DNA of 64,000 nt from Hyphomicrobiales bacterium (GCA_017305715.1 JAFKKG010000010.1:186001-250000), one strand, 5' to 3'; positions 43,675 through 52,434 are shown, counted from the first letter of the stretch. Made by a program: numbers and translations. The notes: a model not told the origin generated them from the sequence alone.

Positions 43675-44409
43675 TCAGCCAAAGGCGAGTGAAGCCCCTG
43701 AGAACAGCAATAGCACAAGAATCGTCCGGCGAAACCCGACCTCATTGATGCTCCGGAATGCAACAATGCCGAGCGCGGAACCTGCGACCAGCGCCGGAAG
43801 GCTGATCGCGAGGTCGATAACGACCTTGCTGGACAGCCCGTGATGCCCGAGCAGCAGCGCCAGCGCAAACAGTTGCATGACGGCAATGAACGGCTGGACC
43901 AACCCGCGCTGGTCGCTCTTGGGCATGCCACGCATGTCGCACCAGATCGTCGGAATGGCGCCGGGCATCGCCGTCAGCCCTCCGATCAGGCCACCGCCGA
44001 ATCCGACAAGGGCCGTCAGGCGTCGGCTGGCAGCCCCGCTGAAGCAGGTCAGGGTCGGCCGGAACAGCATATAACCCGCATACAACGCGACGATGACCCC
44101 GAAGCCGGTGCGAAGGACGTGGGTGTCGGAGTTCTGCAGCAGATGCACCGCGATCGGAATGCCCAGCGCGCCGCCGACGACCAGCAGCAGACTGCCTTGC
44201 CACTGGATGCTGTGACGCAACGCCCACAAATTGGCAGCCTGCACGCCGATGCTGCAGGCCATCATCAGCGGGACGGCTTCGAGCGGCTGGAATATCCGAA
44301 GCAGGACCGCGCCCGCGACCGCGGAGAAGGCAAAGCCCGCAAGGCCCGACACGAACGCGCCAGCGAATACGGCCGCGCTCAGCAGGAGATTCGTCGCCAG
44401 GTCCGGCAT
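43675..44409 (-). CDS. TauE/SafE-family membrane permease
   Basis: A 244-residue polytopic protein with about eight hydrophobic segments in two homologous halves. Seen: an N-terminal half with LLLSAAVFAGAFVSGLAGFAFSAVAGA, where SGLAGF is the family signature, and a C-terminal half with GFGGGLIGGLTAMPGAIPTIWCDM. The family exports sulfite, sulfonates or other organic anions. ATG 44409 is chosen; frames extending to 44733 are unlike the family. The small membrane protein at 44433 lies just upstream in the same direction. Confidence 0.88.
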   Translation of the reverse strand: MPDLATNLLLSAAVFAGAFVSGLAGFAFSAVAGAVLLRIFQPLEAVPLMMACSIGVQAANLWALRHSIQWQGSLLLVVGGALGIPIAVHLLQNSDTHVLRTGFGVIVALYAGYMLFRPTLTCFSGAASRRLTALVGFGGGLIGGLTAMPGAIPTIWCDMRGMPKSDQRGLVQPFIAVMQLFALALLLGHHGLSSKVVIDLAISLPALVAGSALGIVAFRSINEVGFRRTILVLLLFSGASLAFG

Positions 44410-44432
44410 GTTTCCCGCTTTCTCCGCGTTGT

Positions 44433-44681
44433 TCAGTCGAACGGCAGGGATCGCTCTGCCGGTTGGGCTTCCGCTGCGCATATGGCAGCACCATCCGCGC
44501 GGGATCCTGCACGCCCGATCGTCGCGCCCGCCTGCGAACGACCGAGCATGGCGGCGCCGGTGAGGTGGAGGACGAAGATCAGGATGGCGATGATGGTGAG
44601 CGGAGCGAGATTGTCCGAACTGGCCTCGGCCGCCGCTGGCGCGAGTGCCGGTGCGGACGGCCGTTTGATATGGGTTGGCAT
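44433..44681 (-). CDS. Small single-span membrane protein, unknown
   Basis: An 82-residue reading frame with ATG 44681. A Pro/Ala-rich cytoplasmic start (PTHIKRPSAPALAPAAAE) is followed by one membrane helix (LAPLTIIAILIFVLHLTGAA) and an Ala-rich tail. No domain recognised. It sits 23 nt upstream of the TauE/SafE gene on the same strand. The hydrophobic helix and plausible codon use support it, but only moderately. Confidence 0.45.
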   Translation of the reverse strand: MPTHIKRPSAPALAPAAAEASSDNLAPLTIIAILIFVLHLTGAAMLGRSQAGATIGRAGSRADGAAICAAEAQPAERSLPFD

Positions 44682-44683
44682 TC

Positions 44684-44896
44684 TTACCGCTTTCTTTCTT
44701 GTGGTGCCGGCTGCCCCCAGGGGTCTTCGGCAAGCAGGTCGCGATAGCGGCGAATCACGCTTCTCGCATGCCGCCGCCGCGACACATGCAGCGCGACGAG
44801 AATTCGCTTGAACATGCTCTTGCGTTTCGCAGGCCGGCCAAATGTTTCCAGCGCGAGCGATGCATTTTGTAACTCGATTGGCCCTACGTGGTTCAT
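44684..44896 (-). CDS. Small basic protein, unknown
   Basis: A 70-residue protein from ATG 44896, which has GGAG about 6 nt upstream. The second half, MFKRILVALHVSRRRHARSV and RRYRDLLAEDP, resembles short Arg-rich proteins found in bradyrhizobia. An internal ATG at 44815 could give a 43-residue form. It lies 3 nt before the small membrane protein gene. No function assigned. Confidence 0.5.
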   Translation of the reverse strand: MNHVGPIELQNASLALETFGRPAKRKSMFKRILVALHVSRRRHARSVIRRYRDLLAEDPWGQPAPQERKR

Positions 44897-45045
44897 GAAT
44901 GGCTCCATGTTCGACGCAGGCAAAATGTCAGCGACCGCGCGCAATGCCTGTGAGTTGTTTCACAGACATCGCTTCACTTTCATACAAATAGGCGTGAGGG
45001 ACCTTTGCGAAATCTTGCGATTAGCTTGAGAGCATCTGAGCTCGC

Positions 45046-46407
45046 CTACCGCTTCGATGCCGCCAGCACGCGATCCACCATGTCCGGCGCCAGCCCGAGG
45101 TAGTTTTTCGGGGATGTCAGGCGATCGATGGCGGCGCGATCGATGCGCGATGAGACGCGCGGATCCGCCGATAACGCATCGGCCAGCGTCATGTCCTTCT
45201 CGTTGGCCATTCTGCACGCGTCATAGACGACGTCATGCGCTTCCTGCCGGCCGATGTCCGGCGCGAGCCCCATCATCACGGCTTCGGCGACGATCAGCCC
45301 GCGGCTGATGTCGAGATTTTCGGACATCCGCTTCTCGTCGACGATCAGGCCACCAAGCGCGAATTTCGCCTGATGCAGTGCGCCCGCGGTGAGGACAAAG
45401 CTTTCCGGGATCGCCATCCATTCGGCATGCCACGGTCCGGTGGCGCGTTCGAAGTCCTGCACCATCGCATCCATCATCAGGCCGGCATGCTGGCGCACGC
45501 CCTTGGCCGCCGCCAGCATCAGTTCCGATGAAATCGGATTGCGCTTCTGCGGCATGGTCGAGGACGCGCCGCGGCCTTTCACGAACGGCTCGTAGAGTTC
45601 GGCGAACTCCGTCGACGCCATGATCATGATGTCGAGCGCGATCTTGCCGAGCGAGCCGGTGACGAGGCCGAAAAAATTGATGACTTCCGCCAGCCCGTCG
45701 CGCGCGACGTGCCAGGTCGACACCGGGACGCCGAGCCCGAGTTCCTCGCATAGCGCCTTCTGGACTTCGAACCCCTTGTCGCCGAGCGAGGCCAGCGTGC
45801 CGGCGGCGCCCGCGAACTGGCCGACCAGGACGCGCGGCTTCAATTGCGCGAGGCGTTCGGCGTGGCGCTCGAACATCGCAAGATAAATCGCGGTCTTGTA
45901 GCCGAACGTCACCGGGAGCGCCTGCTGGAGATGGGTCCGGCCTGCCATCGGCGTATCGCGATAGCGGCGCGAGAGATCGGCGAGAATGCGTCGGAGGGCA
46001 ACGATATCCGCCTCGATGATCTCGAGGCCGGTGCGGACCTGCAGCACCACGGCGGTGTCCATGATGTCCTGCGTGGTCGCGCCCCAATGCACGTAACGGC
46101 CGGCCTCGCCGCATTGCTTTGCCATCTGATGCACCAGTGGCAGGATCGGATAGCCGACGATGTCGGTCTCGCTGCGCAGCAGGTCGAAATCGAACGCCGA
46201 GACATCGGTCCGTCTGGCGATCTCCTCCGCCGCCTCAATCGGGATCACGCCGCAGCGCGCCTCGGCCCTGGCCAGCGCGATCTCGACTTCGGCGTAGCGC
46301 GAGATCAGGCTGAAATCCGAAAACACCTCACGCATGGCAGGCGTGCCGAAGGCGTCGCGGAACAGGATGGAATCAAGGACGGTGGTCGAGGTCGGAAAGG
46401 CGGGCAT
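45046..46407 (-). CDS. PcaB/adenylosuccinate-lyase-family enzyme (3-carboxymuconate cycloisomerase-like)
   Basis: Member of the fumarase/aspartase superfamily, 453 residues from ATG 46407, which has AGGA 6 nt upstream. Seen: MREVFSDFSLISRYAEVE at the N-terminus, GRYVHWGATTQDIMDTA with the catalytic-type Thr/His region, AGRTHLQQALPVTFGYK, the superfamily signature GASSTMPQKRNP with the mobile-loop Ser, and a C-terminal helical domain. PcaB acts in the protocatechuate branch of the beta-ketoadipate pathway, but no other pca gene is present, so another substrate is possible. The SDR gene lies 66 nt upstream on the same strand. Confidence 0.88.
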   Translation of the reverse strand: MPAFPTSTTVLDSILFRDAFGTPAMREVFSDFSLISRYAEVEIALARAEARCGVIPIEAAEEIARRTDVSAFDFDLLRSETDIVGYPILPLVHQMAKQCGEAGRYVHWGATTQDIMDTAVVLQVRTGLEIIEADIVALRRILADLSRRYRDTPMAGRTHLQQALPVTFGYKTAIYLAMFERHAERLAQLKPRVLVGQFAGAAGTLASLGDKGFEVQKALCEELGLGVPVSTWHVARDGLAEVINFFGLVTGSLGKIALDIMIMASTEFAELYEPFVKGRGASSTMPQKRNPISSELMLAAAKGVRQHAGLMMDAMVQDFERATGPWHAEWMAIPESFVLTAGALHQAKFALGGLIVDEKRMSENLDISRGLIVAEAVMMGLAPDIGRQEAHDVVYDACRMANEKDMTLADALSADPRVSSRIDRAAIDRLTSPKNYLGLAPDMVDRVLAASKR

Positions 46408-46473
46408 GTCGTTTCCTGCGAGACAATGGCTGGAATGAGTCATGCCACAATCATCGCCGGTTGGGAAAGCCGC

Positions 46474-47184
46474 TCACCATTTCTCATGCATGGTCCGGAC
46501 ATCGAGCTCGAACGACCAGGCCCGCGGCGGCTGCTGGTGCAGGAACACGAAGCCGTCGACGATGCCCTCGATGCTGATCAGGCGCTCCTCGCGGCTCGCC
46601 GCCTCCGGGAAACGCGTCTTGATCTTTTCGCCGCCGATCGCGCCGTCGACGACGACATGGCCGACATGAATGCCATCGCCGGCATATTCCTTGGCCATTG
46701 CCTGCGCCAGGGTGCGCAAGCCGGCCTTCGACGAATTGAAGGCGCCATAGCCCGCGCGGCCGCGCAGCGAGGCGCTGGCGCCGGTGAACAGCAATGTCCC
46801 TGCCCCCTTGGGCACCATGCGGCGGACAGCTTCGCGGCCGAACAGGAAGCCGCCGAAGCAGACGACGCGCCAGCTCTGCTCGAAATATTCGGCCGTCATG
46901 TCGATGATCTTGCCCGCGGTATTGTTGCCGGCGTTGTAGATCGCAAGCTCGAGATCGGCGCCGGCCCTGTCGAACAGGGCGATGGTATCGGCTTCGCTGG
47001 TGGCGTCGGCGACGACAGCGGTGGCGCGCCCGCCGGCTGCTGCGATATCGGCGACCACGGCATCGAGCGCGGCCTTGGTTCGACCCGCGACCAGGACATG
47101 GAGTCCTTCGGCGGCGAATCGCTTGCAGAGTTGCGCGCCCAGCCCCTGATCAGGCCCGACCCCGATGATAACAGCCGTTCCCAT
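46474..47184 (-). CDS. Short-chain dehydrogenase/reductase, atypical (Phe in place of catalytic Tyr)
   Basis: A 236-residue Rossmann-fold protein. Seen: cofactor loop GVGPDQGLG (about 8-16), AGRTKAAL typical of NADP-tolerant members, YNAGNN (NAG motif), FTGASASLRGRAGYGAFNSS with Ser near 137, and Lys153. At the YxxxK position the residue is Phe149, with Tyr146 nearby. This FxxxK form is known in a subgroup of classical-like SDRs that also have the DG-I motif seen here as VVVDGAIGG. GGGAGGA lies 5 nt before ATG 47184. Reaction unknown. Confidence 0.87.
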   Translation of the reverse strand: MGTAVIIGVGPDQGLGAQLCKRFAAEGLHVLVAGRTKAALDAVVADIAAAGGRATAVVADATSEADTIALFDRAGADLELAIYNAGNNTAGKIIDMTAEYFEQSWRVVCFGGFLFGREAVRRMVPKGAGTLLFTGASASLRGRAGYGAFNSSKAGLRTLAQAMAKEYAGDGIHVGHVVVDGAIGGEKIKTRFPEAASREERLISIEGIVDGFVFLHQQPPRAWSFELDVRTMHEKW

Positions 47185-47284
47185 TCATTCCTCCCGCGTT
47201 CAAGTTACCTGAACCGTTATATATGATCATCATCATTTCAATTCGGCGCAAGTTTCGCATCACACTGTTCACGAGGAAATGAGA

Positions 47285-48256
47285 TTACTCCGGCTGAATG
47301 CCGGCCACTCTCGTATATTCGGTCCAGCGCTCGCGCTCGGCCCGCACCTCGGCCTCGCAGGCGGCAAGGTCGGTGATGTCATAGGACAGGCCGAACTCGT
47401 CCATGCGGCGGCGCACCTCGGGTGCGGTCTGGGCCTCGTTGATCAGCGCGTTCAACTGCACCACGATTTCCTTTGGCGTCGCCGAGGGAACCGCCATGCC
47501 AAGGAAACCGGTGAGCTGGAATCCGGGGAAGGTTTCGGCGACCGCGGGCACGTCTGGTGTTGCCGGCGCGCGCGTCAATCGCGTGATCGCCAAGGGGCGC
47601 AACTGGTTGTTCTGCAGATACTGGTTCGACGCCGTCGTATCCATGCACAGACAATCGATTTCGCCGCTGATCAGGTCCGCGACCGCGTTCGCGATGGCCC
47701 GATAGGGCACGCCCTGCAATTCGATGCCGGCGAGACGGGCGAGATATTCCGGCGGCGTGCGCGACGAGGCGTTGAAATGGCCGAAGGTCAGTTTGCCCGG
47801 CGCGGCCTTGGCGGCCGCGATGAAGCCCGCGAGATCGCGCCATGGCGCCTGCGGCCGCACCATCAGATAGCTGCCGCTGGAGCGGAACACGCCGACGATC
47901 GCAAAATCCCTGGCCGGATCGTAGGCGAGGTTGCGGACAAGACTCATATTGGCGGCGTGGGTCGAGGTGGTGATCAGCAGCACCGTGTAGCCGTCGGGCT
48001 CGGCGGTCTTTACCGCCATGGTGCCGATGATGCCATTGGCGCCGGGACGGTTGTCGATGATAACGGCCTGCTTTGTCTTGTCCTCGATCTGCTTGCCGAT
48101 CAGTCGCGCGGTGATGTCGCCGGAACCGCCCGGCCCGAACGGCACGATGATCCGGATCGGGCGCGACGGATATGACGCGGCGCGCGCATGGGCGGGAATG
48201 AATGCGCCACCGATCAGCGCAAGGAAGGAACGACGGTCGATCCCGGTTTGGTGCAT
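47285..48256 (-). CDS. Bug-family tripartite tricarboxylate transporter binding protein, Tat-type leader
   Basis: A 323-residue binding protein with an RR-type leader (GIDRRSFLALIGGAFIPAHA) and Bug landmarks YPSRPIRIIVPFGPGGSGDITAR, VIIDNRPGANGIIG, GVPYRAIANAVADLISGEID and PDVPAVAETFPGFQLTGFLG. ATG 48256 follows the helicase stop by 16 nt on the same strand. No tctA/tctB genes are nearby. It may bind a carboxylate; no ligand is readable. Confidence 0.92.
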   Translation of the reverse strand: MHQTGIDRRSFLALIGGAFIPAHARAASYPSRPIRIIVPFGPGGSGDITARLIGKQIEDKTKQAVIIDNRPGANGIIGTMAVKTAEPDGYTVLLITTSTHAANMSLVRNLAYDPARDFAIVGVFRSSGSYLMVRPQAPWRDLAGFIAAAKAAPGKLTFGHFNASSRTPPEYLARLAGIELQGVPYRAIANAVADLISGEIDCLCMDTTASNQYLQNNQLRPLAITRLTRAPATPDVPAVAETFPGFQLTGFLGMAVPSATPKEIVVQLNALINEAQTAPEVRRRMDEFGLSYDITDLAACEAEVRAERERWTEYTRVAGIQPE

Positions 48257-48272
48257 GGAGCGCGCCTCCTCA

Positions 48273-50357
48273 TCAGTCGCGGAATTTTTTCTTTTTCTTC
48301 TTCCCGAACGCAGGTTTAGCAGCGCCTTCATGCTTCGACTTGGCCGCGTAAGCCGACTTCTCCCGGAATGGCCGCTTTTTATCGTAACGCCTTTCCTTGT
48401 CGAATCCAGACGCCTTTTCGCTGCGAGGCTTGTCGTCGTAGGGCTTGCCATCGCGGGATTTTTCGCCCGGCGGCTTTTTGCTCCAGGGCTTGTCTTCGCG
48501 CGTTCTTTCATCTCGCGGCCTATCATCCCGAGATTTGCCTTCCCAAGGCTTGATATCTCGCGGCTTGATATCTCGCGGCTTGTCGTCCCGGGGCTTGTCC
48601 TGCCACGGCTTGCCGTATTGCCTCGGCGCCCTCTCGTCACGCTCGCGCGCGGGACGCTTTTCGGCCGCCGGCTCGCCCTGCGGGCCCTCGGGCAGCGGCT
48701 CGATGCGAATATTGTCTTCCTTGTCGGGGCGGCGGAGGTTGCCGACAAACTTGTCGGCCGCGCGCGCGGAAATCTCGAATTCGGTTGTCGTGTCCATGAC
48801 GCGGATGGTGCCGATATCCGTCTTGTCGATGCCGCCGCGGCGGCAGATCATCGGCAGCAACCAGCGCGCTTCGGCGTTCTTGCGGCTGCCGATCGAGGCG
48901 CGGAACCAGACGCTGCCTTCGCCCATGACATGGCGCGCCGACGGCTTTTTCGGCTTGCCCCGCGGCCCGGCGCTGCGGTCTTCGCCACGCGGCACCCGGC
49001 TGTCCCGTTCCCGGCCGCGATCCTCGCGGCCCCGGCTGCGATGCTCGCCGGGATCGATGATGTCTTCGGGCGACGGCAGCCGCGCGCGATAGAGCCGCGC
49101 CAGGGCGGCGGCGATATCCTCCGCCGATCGCTCGGCGAGCAGCGCCTGCGCCAGCATCAGATCCTCGGGCGTGGTTTCTTCCGCGAACAGCGCATCCTTC
49201 AGCATGCGCTCCTGGTCGAGCTTGCGGATTTCATCGGCCTGCGGCGGAGTGCCCCAGATCGCGTCGATGCCGGCCAAATTCAACAGCACTTCGGCGCGAC
49301 GCTTTCGCGCCGGCGGCACCAATAATACGCTAACCCCTTTGCGCCCCGCGCGGCCGGTGCGGCCGGAGCGATGCTGCATCACTTCGGGATCGTTCGGGAT
49401 ATCGGCATGGATGACGAGGTCGAGGTTCGGCAGATCGATGCCACGCGCGGCGACGTCGGTCGCGACGCACACGCGGGCGCGGCCATCGCGTAGCGCTTGC
49501 AGCGCGTGGGTGCGCTCGTTCTGGGTCAATTCGCCCGACAGCGCCACGACCGAAAAGCCGCGCTCCGACAATGTCGCCTGCAGATGCCGCACCGCCTCGC
49601 GGGTATTGCAAAACACCAGCGCGCTCGGCGATTCGAAGAAGCGCAGGGTGTTGACGACCGCATGGTCGACATCGCCGGGCGCGATCCGGATGGCGCGGTA
49701 GTCGATATCGGCGTGACCACCTTCATCGCCGCCGACCTCGATCCGGAACGCGTCCTGCTGATATTCCTTTGCCAAGGCGATGATGACGCGCGGCAGGGTC
49801 GCCGAGAACAGCAGCGTGCGGCGGGTGTCCGGCGTGGTTTCGAGGATGAACTCCATGTCCTCGCGGAAACCGAGATCGAGCATTTCGTCGGCCTCGTCGA
49901 GCACGACGGCCTTCAACGCGGAAATGTCGAGACGGTTGCGCCTCAAATGATCGCACAGACGGCCGGGCGTGCCGACGACGATGTGGGCGCCGGCCGCAAG
50001 CTCGCGCTGCTCGCGGCGCGGGTCCATGCCGCCGACGCAGGAGACCACGCGCGCATCGGCATATTGATAAAGCCAGGCGAGTTCGCGGTGGACCTGCAGC
50101 GCCAATTCGCGCGTCGGCGCGACGATCAGGGCCAGCGGCGCGGCGGCCCGCTCGAAGCGCTCGGCATCACCGAGCAGTTCGGCTGATATGGCGAGGCCAT
50201 AGGCGACGGTTTTGCCGGAGCCGGTCTGCGCCGACACCAGCAGGTCGCGTCCGGCGGCGTCATCGGCCAGCACGGCGGTCTGCACCGGCGTCAGGGAATC
50301 GAAATTGCGCTCGGCCAGGGCTCGGGCGAGCGGCGGACTTGTGGTCAGGGATGTCAC
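48273..50357 (-). CDS. DEAD-box ATP-dependent RNA helicase with DbpA-type RNA-binding domain and long charged tail
   Basis: RNA helicase of the DeaD/CsdA type, 694 residues from GTG 50357. Seen: Q-motif NFDSLTPVQTAVL, motif I AQTGSGKT (43-50), APTRELALQ, GTPGRL, LDEADEML, SAT in FSATLP, and the second RecA domain ending HRSGRTGRAGR. Next come a linker, a DbpA-like RNA-binding fold (VWFRASIGSRKNAEARWLLP to EFEISARAADKF), and a tail of about 110 residues of alternating charge with recurring (D)KPRD(I/D) units. No ATG exists in frame near the start; GTG leads straight into the family N-terminus. Likely roles are ribosome biogenesis, mRNA decay and cold adaptation. Confidence 0.9.
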   Translation of the reverse strand: MTSLTTSPPLARALAERNFDSLTPVQTAVLADDAAGRDLLVSAQTGSGKTVAYGLAISAELLGDAERFERAAAPLALIVAPTRELALQVHRELAWLYQYADARVVSCVGGMDPRREQRELAAGAHIVVGTPGRLCDHLRRNRLDISALKAVVLDEADEMLDLGFREDMEFILETTPDTRRTLLFSATLPRVIIALAKEYQQDAFRIEVGGDEGGHADIDYRAIRIAPGDVDHAVVNTLRFFESPSALVFCNTREAVRHLQATLSERGFSVVALSGELTQNERTHALQALRDGRARVCVATDVAARGIDLPNLDLVIHADIPNDPEVMQHRSGRTGRAGRKGVSVLLVPPARKRRAEVLLNLAGIDAIWGTPPQADEIRKLDQERMLKDALFAEETTPEDLMLAQALLAERSAEDIAAALARLYRARLPSPEDIIDPGEHRSRGREDRGRERDSRVPRGEDRSAGPRGKPKKPSARHVMGEGSVWFRASIGSRKNAEARWLLPMICRRGGIDKTDIGTIRVMDTTTEFEISARAADKFVGNLRRPDKEDNIRIEPLPEGPQGEPAAEKRPARERDERAPRQYGKPWQDKPRDDKPRDIKPRDIKPWEGKSRDDRPRDERTREDKPWSKKPPGEKSRDGKPYDDKPRSEKASGFDKERRYDKKRPFREKSAYAAKSKHEGAAKPAFGKKKKKKFRD

Positions 50358-50590
50358 GAGATCAGAACTTTCATGGGCGCATGGCGCCGGAAACGCCTGA
50401 CAAGGCCGCGAACCAAACGGTCGAGGCTGCCGGCTTGGGATGCACGGGTCCCACGACCCGAACCATTTGAATGAGATAGGCACCCTTTAGGCCATTCGCA
50501 GCCAAAGCGCCATGGAATGTTGGTGGAGGCTGCATTGCGTCGTGAACATCGGGATAAGGTGTTGATATTGCGTAGACATCTGGATTGCTC

Positions 50591-50713
50591 CGTCGTCCCG
50601 GCGCAGGCCGGGACCCAGACGCCGCGGCGCAAGTTTTGAGAGACGCTGTTCGACGACTTTCTTTCAACCACCAACTTCGGTGGTTATGGGTCCCGACCTG
50701 CGCCGGGACGACG
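50591..50713. repeat. Large inverted repeat of the CGTCCCGGC dispersed family
   Basis: Arms of about 28 nt (50591-50618 and 50686-50713), nearly perfect complements, based on CGTCGTCCCGGCGCAGGCC. They enclose a smaller palindrome AACCACC-AACTTC-GGTGGTT at about 50667-50686. It lies in the 918-nt gene-poor stretch between helicase and glycosylase. It is related in sequence to the hairpin at 15463-15486. Confidence 0.75.
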
Positions 50714-51240
50714 AGAAATATTCTCGCGGCGCCTTACGCCCGAGCTTTGCCAGAAACTTCCCGCCCTCACGGATCGAGGGCGCAGGGAAGACCGGGTGCG
50801 CGCTGCACCCGCGGTCTCGTGTGCAATGTGCACAAAAGAGTGCGCACACGAGCATACAGGTCCAGCGGAGAACACCCGGCCTTCCCTGCGCAATGGCTTT
50901 ACGGCTTATGGCGAGCTCTCCCCGGAGAACGGCTCTTTTGCCTCCGTTGCGCCCTGGGAAGTCGAACGCCCCCAGGTGCATGGACGCCAGCAACGCGACG
51001 TCGGGACCACACGCTTTTGCCGTACGCCTCCGCCACGACCGTCTCCGTGACATCGGCGTCCATCGCAACCCGTCCAACGTCCGTGACGACGGCCGACGCC
51101 CTTCTGAACAGGACGGGATGGGCATGGATATAGCGTGGAGTCTACTTCCTTAAAAGCGAAATATTTTTCAATCTGGGGCTTGACATGACTTCCGCAAATC
51201 AGAAGAGCTGATTTGCCCGACGGGTCAATTGGCTGCAATA
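50714..51240. repeat. Dispersed non-coding repeat block typical of bradyrhizobial genomes
   Basis: Contains the recognisable run in which frames read GAGKTGCALHPRSR and, later, PHAFAVR and NPSNVRDDGRRPS. From family knowledge these strings recur across many Bradyrhizobium and relative genomes as spurious hypothetical proteins in overlapping frames on both strands. No frame has a convincing start or domain. The block fills most of the gap between helicase and glycosylase. Its tail (CGCAAATCAGAAGAGCTGAT, a short palindrome-like stretch near 51196) may be an end of the element. Confidence 0.6.
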
Positions 51241-51275
51241 TGCGTCGAGGAAGCGGAAACACCCAGGATTTGCAC

Positions 51276-51998
51276 ATGACCATTCCGTTCAAGACCATTC
51301 GCGCACGCGCCGAGAAGCGCAAGGGCGGGCCGAAGGCGCTGCAAAAACTGCTGCCGCCGAGGCCGGACCCGAAGGTACTCGCCAAGCTCGGCGACGACCG
51401 CATTCTTGCCGAGATGACCCGGCGGGTGTTTTCCGCCGGCTTTGCCTGGAGCGTGATCGAGAACAAATGGCCGGGCTTCGAGAAGGCGTTTCTCGGCTTC
51501 AAGCCCGGGCCGCTGACGCTGCAGCCGGACGAGTTCTGGGATGCGCTGATGAAGGACGCGCGCATCGTGCGCAACGGCGCCAAGATCATGTCGGTGCAAT
51601 CGAATGCCGGCTTCGTGCAGGAGATCGCGAGAGAGCACGGCAGCTTCGGCAAATTCCTGGCAAAATGGCCCTCCTCGGACCAGGTCGGATTGCTCGACCT
51701 GCTGGCCAAACGCGGCAGCCGGCTCGGCGGCAACACCGGCCAGATGATGCTGCGCTTTCTCGGCTGGGATGGTTTTGTGACGTCAAAGGACATGGTGGCC
51801 TGCCTGCGCGACGCCGGCCTCGATATCGCCGAGACGGTCACGTCGAAACGCGACCTTGCCAAGGTACAGGCGCAGTTCAACGAATGGGCCGGGGAAACCG
51901 GGCTGGCCTATGTGCAGCTCTCACGCATCTGCGCGATGTCGATCGGAGAAAACTACAGCAACGAAACGCTGGCGCGGTTCGTCGGCGGCGAGGAATGA
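51276..51998 (+). CDS. DNA-3-methyladenine glycosylase I-like protein
   Basis: HhH-type base-excision glycosylase, 240 residues from ATG 51276. Landmarks of the Adenine_glyco family: LAEMTRRVFSAGFAWSVIEN with the Trp of the base pocket, WPGFEKAFLGFKPGPL, DEFWDALMKDARIVRNGAKI and the late LRFLGWDGFVTSKDMVACLRD. The N-terminal Cys and the other zinc-snap Cys/His residues of E. coli Tag are not seen, so this is a divergent branch. Expected role is removal of alkylated adenines. Frame extension to 51213 overlaps the repeat block and is rejected. Confidence 0.85.
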   Translation: MTIPFKTIRARAEKRKGGPKALQKLLPPRPDPKVLAKLGDDRILAEMTRRVFSAGFAWSVIENKWPGFEKAFLGFKPGPLTLQPDEFWDALMKDARIVRNGAKIMSVQSNAGFVQEIAREHGSFGKFLAKWPSSDQVGLLDLLAKRGSRLGGNTGQMMLRFLGWDGFVTSKDMVACLRDAGLDIAETVTSKRDLAKVQAQFNEWAGETGLAYVQLSRICAMSIGENYSNETLARFVGGEE

Positions 51999-52004
51999 AG
52001 GGGA

Positions 52005-52115
52005 CGACGGTCCCGGATATCCCTATCCGACCTGACGATCCTGCCCTGTCCTGTAGCTGGCCCGTAGGGCCTTCTTCGACCTTGCCGACCGCACCCCCAT
52101 GACGGCACGGGGATT
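52005..52115. repeat. Possible dispersed repeat fragment before the toxin-antitoxin locus
   Basis: The minus strand can be read as KKALRASYRTGQ, a string that recurs in spurious bradyrhizobial hypothetical proteins. No gene is supported in the 199-nt gap. Confidence 0.35.
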
Positions 52116-52160
52116 TCGGAACGGGTTAACCGACGCGCCCTGTCGAGATCCGACCTGAAA

Positions 52161-52185
52161 TGGCATATGTCTGTGGCATATGCCA
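52161..52185 (+). promoter_or_regulatory. Palindromic operator-like site upstream of vapB
   Basis: Direct repeats TGGCATATG at 52161-52169 and 52174-52182; the second is part of a perfect 12-bp palindrome TGGCATATGCCA (52174-52185), 12 nt before the vapB ATG. VapB proteins usually autoregulate by binding such promoter palindromes. Confidence 0.65.
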
Positions 52186-52197
52186 TGGAGGTGACCT

Positions 52198-52434
52198 ATG
52201 TCTGAGCGGCGGCACGTCAGGCTATTCCGCAATGGCCGTAACCAGGCGGTCCGGATTCCCGTGGAGTTCGAATTGCCGGGCGACGAAGCCATCATGCACC
52301 GAGAAGGTGGTCGCCTGGTGATCGAGCCGGTGCGCAAGCGCGGACTGGTCGCGTTGCTCAAGACAATGCAGCCGCTCGACGAGGCATTTCCTGAAATCGA
52401 CGATCCCGTGCCCGCGCGGGAGAATGTGTTTTGA
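52198..52434 (+). CDS. vapB: VapB-type antitoxin (AbrB/MazE swapped-hairpin fold)
   Basis: A 78-residue antitoxin. The N-terminal DNA-binding part has VRLFRNGRNQAVRIPVEFEL, the VapB hallmark, followed by GGRLVIEPV. The C-terminal part (LKTMQPLDEAFPEIDDPVPA) is the usual toxin-wrapping peptide, ending in ENVF. GGAGGTGA lies just before the ATG at 52198. The toxin gene that overlaps its stop is truncated, so this antitoxin appears orphaned, although it could still cross-neutralise another VapC. Confidence 0.9.
   Translation: MSERRHVRLFRNGRNQAVRIPVEFELPGDEAIMHREGGRLVIEPVRKRGLVALLKTMQPLDEAFPEIDDPVPARENVF

Noticed and set aside
50585..51153. Several overlapping frames of 80-180 codons in the helicase-glycosylase gap
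   Set aside because: They overlap each other on both strands, lack ribosome sites and domains, and correspond to the recurrent spurious translations of a dispersed repeat.
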